Assembly (NCBI RefSeq): GCF_964340395.1
Contig: NC_135550.1
Location: forward strand, 4,252,601-4,316,600
Length of the DNA: 64,000 nucleotides
Source of the DNA: Glandiceps talaboti
Lineage: Eukaryota; Hemichordata; Enteropneusta; Spengelidae
Direction of reading: 5' to 3'
In this document: positions 39,701-49,963 of the stretch, in pieces
Numbering within the stretch: the first letter of the stretch is position 1
Layout of the letters: every line of letters begins with the position of its first letter
The notes under the pieces: generated by a model
Database searches by the model: none
What the model was told of the DNA's origin: nothing
Seen by the model: the letters and a program-made list of their open reading frames with translations, nothing else
Program-made: the position numbers and the translations under genes

Positions 39701-41190
39701 ATACTATGCTCTATACTATGTACCATACTATGCTATAGTATACTAAGCTATATACTAGACTATGCTATATACTGTACTATATACTACACTATACTATACT
39801 ATACTATACTATACCATACTATACTCTACTATATACTAGACTATGCTATATTCTGTATACTGTACTATATATTATACTATACTATATACTATAAACTATA
39901 TTATACTATACACAATACTATACAATGCTATATACTAGACTGTTATATACTATATTCTGTACTATATACTATACTATACTGTATTGTACTATACTATATA
40001 CTATACTATACTATATACTAGACTACATTATATACTATACTATGCTATATACCATATACTATACATTGTACTATACTATATTATACTGTACTGTACTCTA
40101 CTGTACTATACTATACTATATTATACTGTACTATACTATACTAGACTAGACTATACTATATAGTATAGTATACAATACTGTACTGTATTATACTATACTA
40201 TACTAGACTATACTATATTCTGTACTATATATTATACTATACTATATTATACTATACTATGCTATACTATATTATGCTATACTATACTATACTATATACT
40301 ATATACTATACAATACTGTACTATACTATATACTAGACTATACTATATTCTGTACTATATATTATACTATACTATATTATACTATACTATGCTATAATAT
40401 ATTATGCTATACTATACTATACTATACTATACTATACTATACTATATACTATACTATACTATACTATACTATACTATACTGCACTATATACTAGACTATG
40501 CTATATAATATATTCTGTACTATATACTATACTATACTATACTATACTGTACTATGCTATACTATACTATATACTAGACTATGCTATATAATATATTCTT
40601 TACTATATACTATACTATACTATACTGTACTATACTATACTATACTATACTATACTATACTATACTATACTATACTATACTATACTATACTATACTATAC
40701 TATACTGCACTATATACTAGACTATGCTATATCCTGTACTATATACTACACTATACTATACTATTCTATACTATATTATACTATATACTAGACTATGCTA
40801 TATACTGTACTATATACTGTACTATATACTTGTCTTTACTATATACTATACTATATACTATATTCTAGACTATTCTATACTATACTGTACTATATACTAT
40901 ACTATACTATACTATACTATACTATACTATATACTAGACTACACTATACACTATACTATGCTCTATACTATGTACCATACTATACTATACTATACTAAAC
41001 TATATACTGTACTATATAGTATACTATACTATATCATACTATACTATACTATACTCTACTATACCATACTATACTATACTATACTTTACTATATACTATA
41101 CTATACTATATACTATACTATACTATAATATACTATATACTAGACTGTGCTATATACTATATATTGTACTATATACTATACTATACTATA
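36756..41190. repeat. ATAGT/ACTAT pentanucleotide array, strand-switching segment 2
   Basis: TAGTA orientation to about 37265, then ACTAT orientation for almost 4 kb. The second part holds longer modules marked by ACTAGACTATGCTATAT, TTCTGTACTATAT and CTTGTCTTTAC. CTTGTCTTTAC occurs near 37979, 38150, 39576 and 40829, and the GCTCTATACTATGTACCATA block near 38276 and 40960 lies about 2.68 kb apart. This shows duplication of multi-hundred-bp segments inside the array. Confidence 0.95.
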
Positions 41191-41199
41191 TTATAATAT

Positions 41200-41830
41200 T
41201 ATCTCGTTTTATTTCCGCTAGATTTTTAAATTCGGAATGCTGCAATTGAGTGTTGACCTATTTGTCTTTTAAGTTTATGTTTCGCTTCTGTGCTATGATT
41301 GGTCTTTTTGGATATAATTGATTTCATATCTCATTGTCTGCTATTACGTCCCAGTGTTTAGTTATTGCATCTCGTAGATGAGATCCGTTAATATAGAGAC
41401 TGTATGTTGTGTTGAAGACCAATGGGATCTCATTTGTGGGTGTCCAGCGAGATATGTCTCACACTTGCACAAAGTGTATCATCACATGGCATCAGAAGCT
41501 ACTGTATGTAGTTCCTGAAAATTGGATACTAGTCACTTTACATGTGGTATGTACACACATACTTTGCAGTCTGGCGCAATGCAGTCAGTTGTCGAAGCAC
41601 TTGACTCGCCAGTTACACAAACAATCGACTATAGCATTCCAAAACCACCACCTGTGCATCTCCTAAAACTATTATGTGATTCTCACGAAAAACACATTTA
41701 AATTTAAAGGAGAATTCTACACACAAACATGCATGTGCATTGGCTCTTGGGCATCACCCGAAATAGCCGACATTCCATGAACTGGAAAGTCGCATTATTG
41801 AAATCTACACCCGTCGGATAAAATATCACT
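41200..41830. other. Unique DNA between arrays, no gene assigned
   Basis: An open frame at 41409-41666 (85 codons) has protein-like cysteine and histidine content but no motif I recognise. Because retroelement sequence follows at about 41830, it could be a decayed part of the same element. No function is proposed. Confidence 0.35.
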
Positions 41831-42215
41831 CTGGACACATTTCAGGGGTGGCGTTTTCATGATATTTTGTGGCACCCAAGTTGAACTAAATAATCTGAGT
41901 GAAAAAATAAACCAAATACATCCAACTTTCAAATTTTCGTTGGAAAGCTCAGATACGGAAGTAACATATAACAATCCACAAATGTCAACGGCACCAATAA
42001 CACAAAGTATTGGATATCAAAACTTATTCCAATATTTACACAGGTAATACTACCGCCCGAACTCAGTCTTCAAAGGGTCCATTAAGGGTCAAACGATCAG
42101 ATACATACGAACATGTAGTAACGAAAAAGAATTTCAAAAGAAAATTAAATTCTTCACCTGGAAACTGGCGAAAAGAGGCTATAATGAAACAGAAATAAAT
42201 ACTAGTAACCTGAGT
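41830..42215 (+). pseudogene. Penelope-like or related reverse-transcriptase C-terminal fragment
   Basis: Frames in succession give FHDILW-like sequence, then GTQVELNNLSEKINQIHPTF and FSLESSDTEVTY. In a third frame come NSVFKGSIKGQTIRYIRTCS and FQKKIKFFTWKLAKRGYN. These match the end of the RT domain of Penelope-like elements, where an RxxDDIFxxW block is followed by L.xxLNxxHPxIKFTxE, then a HPxSxKxxIxxGxxxRxRRxC block and a RGY motif. At least two frame changes and an in-frame stop show it is dead. It ends next to the second pentanucleotide array. Confidence 0.65.
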
Positions 42216-42299
42216 CAACTATCATAATACTGGCATCTCTATTTGATGAACAATACAAGTAAACTCTGGGCAAACAAATACGGAAATACAACACTCCTC

Positions 42300-42811
42300 A
42301 ATACTATACTACACTACACTACAATACACTACACTACACTATAATGTAGTATAGTATATACTATAGTATAGTATAGTATAGTATAGTATAGTATAGTATA
42401 GTATAGTATAGTATAGTATAGTATAGTATAGTATAGTATAGTATAGTATAGTATAGTATAGTATAGTATAGTAAAGTATAGTATAGCAATGTATAGTATA
42501 GTATAGTATAGTATAGTATAGTATAGTATAGTATAGTATAGTATATAATAGTATAGTATAGTATAGTATAGTATAGTATAGTATAGTATAGTATAGTATA
42601 GTATAGTATAGTATAGTATAGTATAGTATAGTATAGTATAGTATAGTATAGTATAGTATAGTATAGTATAGTATAGTAAAGTATAGTATAGTATAGTATA
42701 GTATAGTATAGTATAGTATAGTATAGTATAGTATAGTATAGTATAGTATAGTATAGTATAGTATAGTATAGTATAGTATAGTATAGTATAGTATAGTATA
42801 GTATAGTATAG
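42300..42811. repeat. TATAG pentanucleotide array
   Basis: Begins with ACTAC/ACACT units (42302-42345), switches strand at about 42345-42362, then runs as almost pure TATAG for about 450 bp with only a few base changes (for example near 42472, 42489, 42545 and 42678). It is far more homogeneous than the 33925-41190 arrays. Confidence 0.97.
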
Positions 42812-42915
42812 GAGACCGATTTTTGAATTAGAAGACCGACACTTGAATTAGAAGACCAACACTTGAATTAGAAGACCGACACTTGAACTAGAAGACCAAT
42901 TTTTGAATTAGAAAA
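42812..42915. repeat. 20-bp minisatellite, 5 copies
   Basis: The unit GAAGACCGACACTTGAATTA is repeated about five times with variants (ACCAAC, ATTTTTG). It sits between the TATAG array and the left arm of the 240-bp repeat family. Confidence 0.9.
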
Positions 42916-42954
42916 ATACGATCGGGTCGACAAAAACTCACTGACCTCCCCCCT

Positions 42955-43211
42955 TTGACCTCTGGCGCTGAGGGAGTCCTTGGGGGTTGTCGTCCTGACA
43001 GATCTGGAGGTTTTTTGTTTCTATTAAGGCAACTTTTAGGTTATTCATAACCTTTGAGGTAATATTTCCCAGCTTTGAAAAGCTAACGTAAATGTAAGTT
43101 TTAAATGAGTTTCCCATGTCACATAAAAATGGGCCCGTAAAATTGGTACAGGGACATTATTAATATTGCATGTATAGTATAGTCACCGGTATGTCAGAGA
43201 ACTTTAGGTGG
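42955..43211 (-). repeat. 240-bp family repeat, inverted copy
   Basis: The reverse complement matches 43647-43896 over most of its length. Shared landmarks are CCACCTAAAGTTCTC, ACATACCGGTGACT, GGAAACTCATTTAAAAC, ACATTTACGTTAGCTTTTC, AATATTACCTCAAAGG, TTATGAATAACCTAAA and CAGAGGTCA. The two arms enclose a 435-bp spacer with no gene. Confidence 0.9.
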
Positions 43212-43646
43212 TCATACCTAGGGTATAACAGAAACTGGAATCTGATGAGATGTGGTAATTTGTAGTGTCAATAACATGACGAGTAGAACAATTTAGATTA
43301 ATTTCATTTATAAACTATCTATGAAAATTGCCATTACGAAACCTTCAAGTTTGCCCCAAACTGCAATATAAGTAAAGCATTGATTGTGAAACAGCCAAGC
43401 ATTTACATAACATGTTCTGTAACTAGTGTGGTAGCTAGGTAATACATGTATATGTATATGTATAGTTATGTTTGAAGTTGAAGTTATAAGTAATATTAAA
43501 GAATTCATGTAAGAAACAGGGACAAGAACAAATATTGACATGTACCACATTTCAGACAAGGCTATATGCCATTGTAGAAAGGATTTTTTTCTTCAATCAC
43601 AATTTAAAACACAATGACCACACAAAAACACAATAAAACACAATAT

Positions 43647-44880
43647 CCACCTAAAGTTCTCTAACATACCGGTGACTTTATTATACATATATTAATGCCC
43701 CTATACTAATGTTACATGTCTATTTTATGTGATATAGGAAACTCATTTAAAACGTACATTTACGTTAGCTTTTCGAAGCTTGGAAATATTACCTCAAAGG
43801 TTATGAATAACCTAAACATTGCCTTAGTATCTCAAGCAAAAAACTCCATATCTGCCAGGGGGAAAACCCCAAGGACTTCCTCACCCCCAGAGGTCACTCA
43901 TGCATTCAACCAACAATCAGATGCACCAACAACCTTTTTACTGTCATAATGGTATTAAACTTTTCTTAAATATTTTCACCCTATTCTAATTTGAGATGAT
44001 ATTGTCTTTTCAAGATGTGAAATGTTTGCCAAGATAGTCTAAAATTGCCTTAATCTCCAAATCTCCCCTACCAATGATACTACCATTAGATGTGCTGACC
44101 TTTACTACATGTATATAATGATGCCATTTAACTTTTTAAGAACATATTTCAACCCTTAGTGTAAGTTATAAAGAATAGTTTCTGATACTTGCTGTCTTGT
44201 AAAGCATGGATTAAGTTATTGCTTGAAGGGTCTAAATAGTGTAAATATTGGCTATAAGAGTAAAATTCCTCCAGGGCTTCTAGAGGGAGACCCGCTCAGA
44301 CCCCCCCCCCCTCCCGCATGAGGTGGACATATCCCAGTCTCAAGCTCTTCCGCTCTTACTGTCAAGATGCTATCAAAGTATATTTCAAAAGTATTTCAAC
44401 CCTATGTAGTTGTTTTTTACATGTTGGTGTTGTCTTGTAAGGCTTGGAAATTATTGTCTGAAAGGGTCTGAATAGTCTCAAAATTGAGGGAAAAAACCTC
44501 CAGGGGTTCTAGGGGGAGACCCCCTTGGAACCTTCCTCCCCCCCCCCATGAGGTGTACACATCCCAGTCTCAAGATCTCCCTCTACCTCTTACTGTCAAG
44601 ATCCTATCAAACTATATTTCAAAAATATTTCAACCTTATGTAGTTGCTTTTTACATGTTGGTGCTGTCTTGTAAAGCTTGGAAATGATTTTCTAAAAATG
44701 TCTGAATAGTCTCAATATTGACTTTTCAGAGTTAAAAACCTCCTGGGCTTCTAGGGGGAGACCCCCTAGGACCCCCCATGACAGCTGTACATATTCCCTT
44801 CTCAAAGCTTTCCCCCTACCTTTCACTGTCAAGATGCTATTAAACTCCTTTTCAAATATATTTACCCTGGGTAGTCAATA
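43647..44880 (+). repeat. 240-bp family repeat, direct array of about 4-5 diverged copies
   Basis: After the copy at 43647-43930, diverged copies follow, recognised by AAGCTTGGAAAT-like, GTCTGAATAGTCTCAA, CTTCTAGGGGGAGACCC, CCCAGTCTCAAG and TACTGTCAAGAT phrases. The CTTCTAG.GGGAGACCC landmark occurs near 44277, 44506 and 44748. Each unit has a short G/C hairpin (GGGGGAGACCCCC type). Confidence 0.85.
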
Positions 44881-45130
44881 ATTATAATTATGATAGTGCT
44901 ATATAAAAACCCGGGATCTTATAAAGTAGATGCAAGACAGTCAAGCAGTCCACACTGAGTCACGATCAAAAAATACCTGTCACTCATGCGAATATCATAT
45001 ATGGGGGGGGGTCATCATGTTTTAGAATTAAGTGATAGGGGGGTCAGCCTGTTTTGGGTTTTACAGATAGGGGGGGGGGTCAGTGACTTTTTGTCGGCCC
45101 GATTTAAGAATCCACCGCCCCCCCCCCCCC

Positions 45131-46332
45131 AGGCTGGAGAAACTGACCGGTCCCTAAGAAAAGCTGAGAAGGGCTTGTTTCTAGGAATCCAATGAAAAGA
45201 TGATTGAAAGGAGGAAAAGGAGAGGCAAAGAAACATGAATTCAAAGATGATTTTTTATTTATATACTTTTTTAAATCGACCGACCGACCAAAATTTTCCA
45301 TGGAAAAAAACAAAAACATTTTTAAACATTAGGATCACCCCTACACACCAACCTTGGTGACACCAGGTCGAATAAATAATAGTGGGTGTCTTTGCGATTT
45401 CTTAGCTTTATAATGTTATTCATGTTTTTATCAGATAACATCTCTAGTTGATAAAGTTTTAAATCAAAACTATCGTCTTCTCTGTCTTTTTGTAGCTTAC
45501 CAACTTTGAATTAATTAGTGCACAGCTAATATCCTTGATCAAACTGGTAGGCTATTTGGCAAATTACTAGTAACATATTTCAATAACCAGTGTAAATATC
45601 TACTAACTGACAAATGGTAATACACCAACCGTTAGTCGGATTGGTAGATGTCAGTTAGTGAACTATAAGACTTTTTAAGTTAACGTGAATGTTGGTGGCG
45701 CTATACTACTGAGAACGCATGAACGTACGTATAAAACATCTTGGTAATATAATTTTGTGTACAATGTATCTGGATGCGTAATTACCAAGTTGCGGCAAAC
45801 ATTAAACGAAAGACGCACATAAAGACCACCATTCAAATAAACAATAAACAGAGGATACATTGCATTTATTAATCAAACGTTAATACATGTCAACACAATA
45901 TACTAGGAAATTCCCTTTCCCTGTCTATCTTTCTGTGTAAAGACTTTTTAAGTTTTACTGTTCGTCACCGTGGTCTCTGCATGGACGTACGAGTGGGGTG
46001 GGGTGCACGGGGGTGGGGTGGCACAAACAATAATTACGTAATCAAACGCTATATACATAATATATAACTGTCAGTCAGTCGACGTAGGAAGATTACGCAG
46101 TGGGGTTTGACCTTTACTTGCACACGACAGCGCATGACAGAACTGGTAACGCTCATGACTGTACCAGACACAGGAGTTGCCAATGATACTCGCAACGCAT
46201 AGATCTGGTACTCGAGTAGTACATGTCTGCATTGTTTCGCAGCTTTTATAATACAGCGCCATTTACGGTCAATTGATTTTTACATCTGACTGTTAGAGGG
46301 CGCTCTACTTGCTCTGGGCTTTACCGTAACAT

Positions 46333-46375
<43 letters not shown>

Positions 46376-46850
46376 GTAGGAAATGTTACCCGTTTATCAA
46401 TCGGTTGGCTATCTGTTTTTGATGACGACGGAAAAAAATAATGTAATGACCAAGTATATTGAGTGAAATTTCTCATATCATTTTTTAAATTGATTTGAAA
46501 ACGATGTGCAGACTAGGATCGTTACGAAATGAAGACATGCCTTTTATCTCACAGCCCGAGTTTTTCTCCTTGATAATTGTTTCATAACAACAGACGTCGA
46601 CGAAATTGTGTCTGGAGATTCAATACTCCAAAACATTACACACAGTGTGTTAAGGGTCGAGTGAAGTATCTTCCAATCCCAATGGTTTATCATTAGCCAT
46701 CTAGCAGCTTATGCAATGTCACTCTATGTACTCACCATTAAGTTGGACCGTTAAACTTTTTTCTACACTAATATCAAACAAAGTGTAAGGACAGTGCAAC
46801 GGAATTGAAGTGATAATCTGCACTTAGGGACCGACCAGTTTCTCCAGCCT
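45131..46850. mobile_element. Candidate element with 28-bp terminal inverted repeats
   Basis: AGGCTGGAGAAACTG with TCGGTCCCTAAG-like continuation at 45131-45158 is matched by its reverse complement at 46823-46850, 26 of 28 positions. The enclosed 1.7 kb has no intact gene and includes a GT microsatellite. The left end directly follows a C13 run, and I could not find a target-site duplication, so this may be two copies of a dispersed repeat instead. Confidence 0.4.
46334..46371. repeat. (GT)n microsatellite
   Basis: About 19 tandem GT dinucleotides. Confidence 0.95.
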
Positions 46851-47162
46851 TATTATATAATATTTGACTACACATGGTAAATATATTCAAAAAAGTTTTT
46901 CGTGGACGTGGGTGATTTTCGAGAAAAATATTTTGCCGGCCCAAAGGGAAAAAAACCTCTATGAACTTGCAACAGCAAACTATTTGTGTCAGGGAAAACA
47001 AGTTAAAACATTGTTACTGTGCAGGTGTTGAAAGTTGAAACCACTCTAAGAAAGTAAACTTTAGTGATAAGTTTTACTAGTCGCAGCCTATGATAGCAAC
47101 TCATTTTTAGCACAACTGAACTGAGGTTCATTAGTGCTACAAGCATATTATGGTGAAGTGTT

Positions 47163-47268
47163 TCTCTACAAGAATTACTATATGTTTTCCTATGTGTGAA
47201 ATGGTCACAATTGTTCATACCTACCATTTCTCATACAGGAAAACATATAGTAATTCTTGTTGTAGAGA
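47163..47268. repeat. Long imperfect hairpin, arms of 43 and 46 bp
   Basis: Arms 47163-47205 and 47223-47268 are nearly complementary around a 17-nt loop. They share TCTCTACAA, AAGAATTACTATATGTTTTC and GAAATGGT, with one 3-nt insertion and a few mismatches. It could be a small MITE or a precursor-miRNA-like fold. The open frames crossing it have no recognisable function. Confidence 0.8.
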
Positions 47269-47340
47269 CATATTATTGTTAATGCTGATTTGTATTTACG
47301 CTGTTGATGTTTGTAAGTGTATTTTGTTTGTTTTCATAAA

Positions 47341-47487
47341 CATAACTGAGCCTGATCGAGCCCCCTTTATAACCGAGTCTGAGCCCCTCCCCTTTGTAAC
47401 TAACTGAGTCTGAGCCCCCTCTACCCCTTTATAACCAACTGAGTCTGAGGCCCCCTCCCCTTTATAACTAACTGAACCTGAGCCCCC
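47341..47487. repeat. Minisatellite of about 36 bp, 4 copies
   Basis: The unit contains AACTGAGTCTGAGCCCCC then CCCTTTATAACTA with variants. Units start near 47345, 47370, 47404 and 47439, with a final diverged one near 47470. Confidence 0.85.
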
Positions 47488-47499
47488 TGTGCTGGAGCT

Positions 47500-49270
47500 C
47501 CAACATTTGAGATGCCTTCTTTGATTCAATGTTTGTACGGAGCTAGATGGAGGTTATGTTTTCATCCCATGAACTTCTTGGCGTAGCGGAATATCGTCTA
47601 GTTCTGGTAATGTTTAGGTATTTTAAATCAATTTGAAGTCACTTCTTGTATATCATACTCATTTAATGTGATTTAGTTTGCTAATTTCATAACTAGCTAC
47701 TTGTGTGAATATTTGTTATGAGTAAATGGTGATTTTTAATGAAAGGCAATCACAGTGGAAATTGTTGCATGATCAACGATATTTTGCAGTCTTAAACTTG
47801 TGTTTCACTCTCAACCTTTACCTCTATACTATTGAGAAAATGAAAGTGATAAACCATCAAAGATTAGTGTTATTATGATCAAACCATAGCCATTAATTTG
47901 CCAATTTTGATGCCTTGAAGATTGATAAAAAATGGGAGAAAGCCATGAAAATGGATTTCCATATGCATTCAGTTTCTTGGTGCAAAATTTGACCACAATA
48001 GTCACTTTCCTCAATAGACTCAATTTGTGTACAGGGGTAATGAGATAAAAGTTGAAGGGTTGTGAGGACATACATGTTAAGTCTCAGATAGTACTAGTAG
48101 ATGGAAAAGCTGTATAGAAAGTTTGGAGATGTGAAGTGTTGATGAGTACTAACTTTACCTTCACGGTAGGTCAAGGGCATCATGACACAATAAAGTTAAG
48201 ATTATGGATATTTGTAATTGAATAACAAGACATAAATATAGAAAGTGAAGAGTCTTTCCTTAATGCACTGTATATGATATGAATCAACGTGTGCGATGGT
48301 GAGTATTTTGAATGTTAATTTCCCTCCTTGTATGTATTAGTCTTCACATTCAACGAAAATATCAATACAAACACTTGATAAGCCTGTCTGAATATAGTGT
48401 GTCTGAGAAGGTGACTAAGAGAGCGTTTCCGCACCCTTAGTAACCAATTGCAGCAACATATCATCCGACAGTCTCTAGTGACAGAAGTGAGCCACCAACG
48501 TTCATGTTGGCATGAGACTGAGTATTTCTTGGACTCACCCATCATATGCATCACACATAATTCTACAACTACAATAAGGAAAGACTGGGTTTTTAATTTT
48601 TTTTTATAAACAATAGTATTGAAGGACATGCAAATTTACAATATAATTTCATTTATGCTGTTATTTTCTCTAGTACACATATAAAGTGATGATGATTTTT
48701 AGTATGTTTCCCTCCTTCTATTGCAGAAAAATATCATCTGGTATGAACAGCATTGCTTGTCAACTAATTTAACAACATTGATCAGATAATGACAGTCTGA
48801 TTTCAGGGCTTGGTGAGATGATGTACTGATTGTCAATTTGCATGCCATTCTGAATGAACTACAGACGTGTAAAAAATCTACAAAATGTGGTTGACAACTA
48901 TGTTTATTTCCAAACAATTCAGTTTTACATGATTTATGTACAAACTATTTAAGTAGAGAGATGTAACATATCAAAGTAAATTGCATGAGAGTAAATCAAT
49001 CACATGCTTTGTGTCATTACAGCAGTATGTACAAATCAAAGTGTGACAACACAAGACACATTCTGACACATAGCTCTATTGTTGGTTTAACTCATTCCCT
49101 AATGGACACATGTAAGTCAAAATGTGAAGACTGTGTTTTCATTTGCAATTTTGATAAATGTAATGAAATTTGACATAAGCATAAATTATAAATAACACGT
49201 TTTTTCTAAATGTATGATTTCAATATAGCAATGAGTTGAGATTGTAATCAAAGACTACAGAACATTACAA
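47500..49270. other. Non-coding DNA downstream of the RALGAPB 3' end
   Basis: No frame above about 104 codons and none with protein-like features. It probably includes intergenic DNA beyond the RALGAPB polyadenylation site. Confidence 0.45.
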
Positions 49271-49271
49271 A

Positions 49272-49277
49272 TTTATT
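49272..49277 (-). terminator. RALGAPB: Candidate polyadenylation signal of RALGAPB
   Basis: AATAAA on the minus strand, about 280 nt after the RALGAPB stop codon. It is the first canonical hexamer downstream that I found. A further site cannot be excluded without transcript data. Confidence 0.45.
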
Positions 49278-49558
49278 GAAGCAATATTCACAGAAAAATA
49301 TCTGGTGTAAGTTGTAGTTAAGGACAGCATAATTGCACTGTGTACATTTTACACATAACTTATATTTCTGACACTGAAATCATCATGAAACTGAAAATTT
49401 CCAATGCCAACTCTGATGACTAAATCCATCTTGAATTTATACACAAAACTTTGTTACATTCAAATACTGCCCTCAACTGCATTGACTGTTATAATACACT
49501 TAATCTAAATATATACAAAGGTCCATACATTTTTGATGAAGTTACAAAATGCATATTT

Positions 49559-49670
49559 TCAACCCTCTGCAAAAAGTGAGGTATAAAACTCTGGTTCACT
49601 CATTTTCTTTCTGTACTTGGTGGTCATTTCTTGTAGTTTGTGTTTCCTCCTTACATGTGGTGGTGTGTGC
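49559..49670 (-). CDS. RALGAPB: RALGAPB terminal exon and stop
   Basis: 112 nt from acceptor ATTACAG|GCACAC to TGA at 49559-49561. Encodes [20 protein letters not shown] then [14 protein letters not shown]. Vertebrate proteins end a few residues later (about seven). Confidence 0.92.
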
Positions 49671-49922
49671 CTGTAATATGAAATCACAAACAATACATTG
49701 TTGAATAGATTATCAAATAGATGTAGCTTCGGACAGAACTGACAGAGAGATAGAGATAGAGGAGAGGGGAGAGATAAAACAGTGAGAAACAGGTGCTGAC
49801 TAAGTAACAGACAGGCAGGTGAAACTGTCACATGACAGAGACACAAAGATGTGAGCTGCAGAGGTACAGTGGTTGAAAGACTGACTGACAGAGAGAGAAT
49901 AAAGAGACAGTCAGATGGACAA

Positions 49923-49963
<41 letters not shown>

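Noticed and set aside
37280-41190. Long open frames of 100-164 codons made of Tyr, Ile, Leu, Thr and Cys
   Set aside because: They are translations of the ACTAT pentanucleotide repeat, overlap each other in several frames, and have no protein-like composition.
48315-48629. 104-codon minus-strand frame
   Set aside because: No similarity to any family I know, and it lies beyond the likely RALGAPB 3' end; treated as chance.
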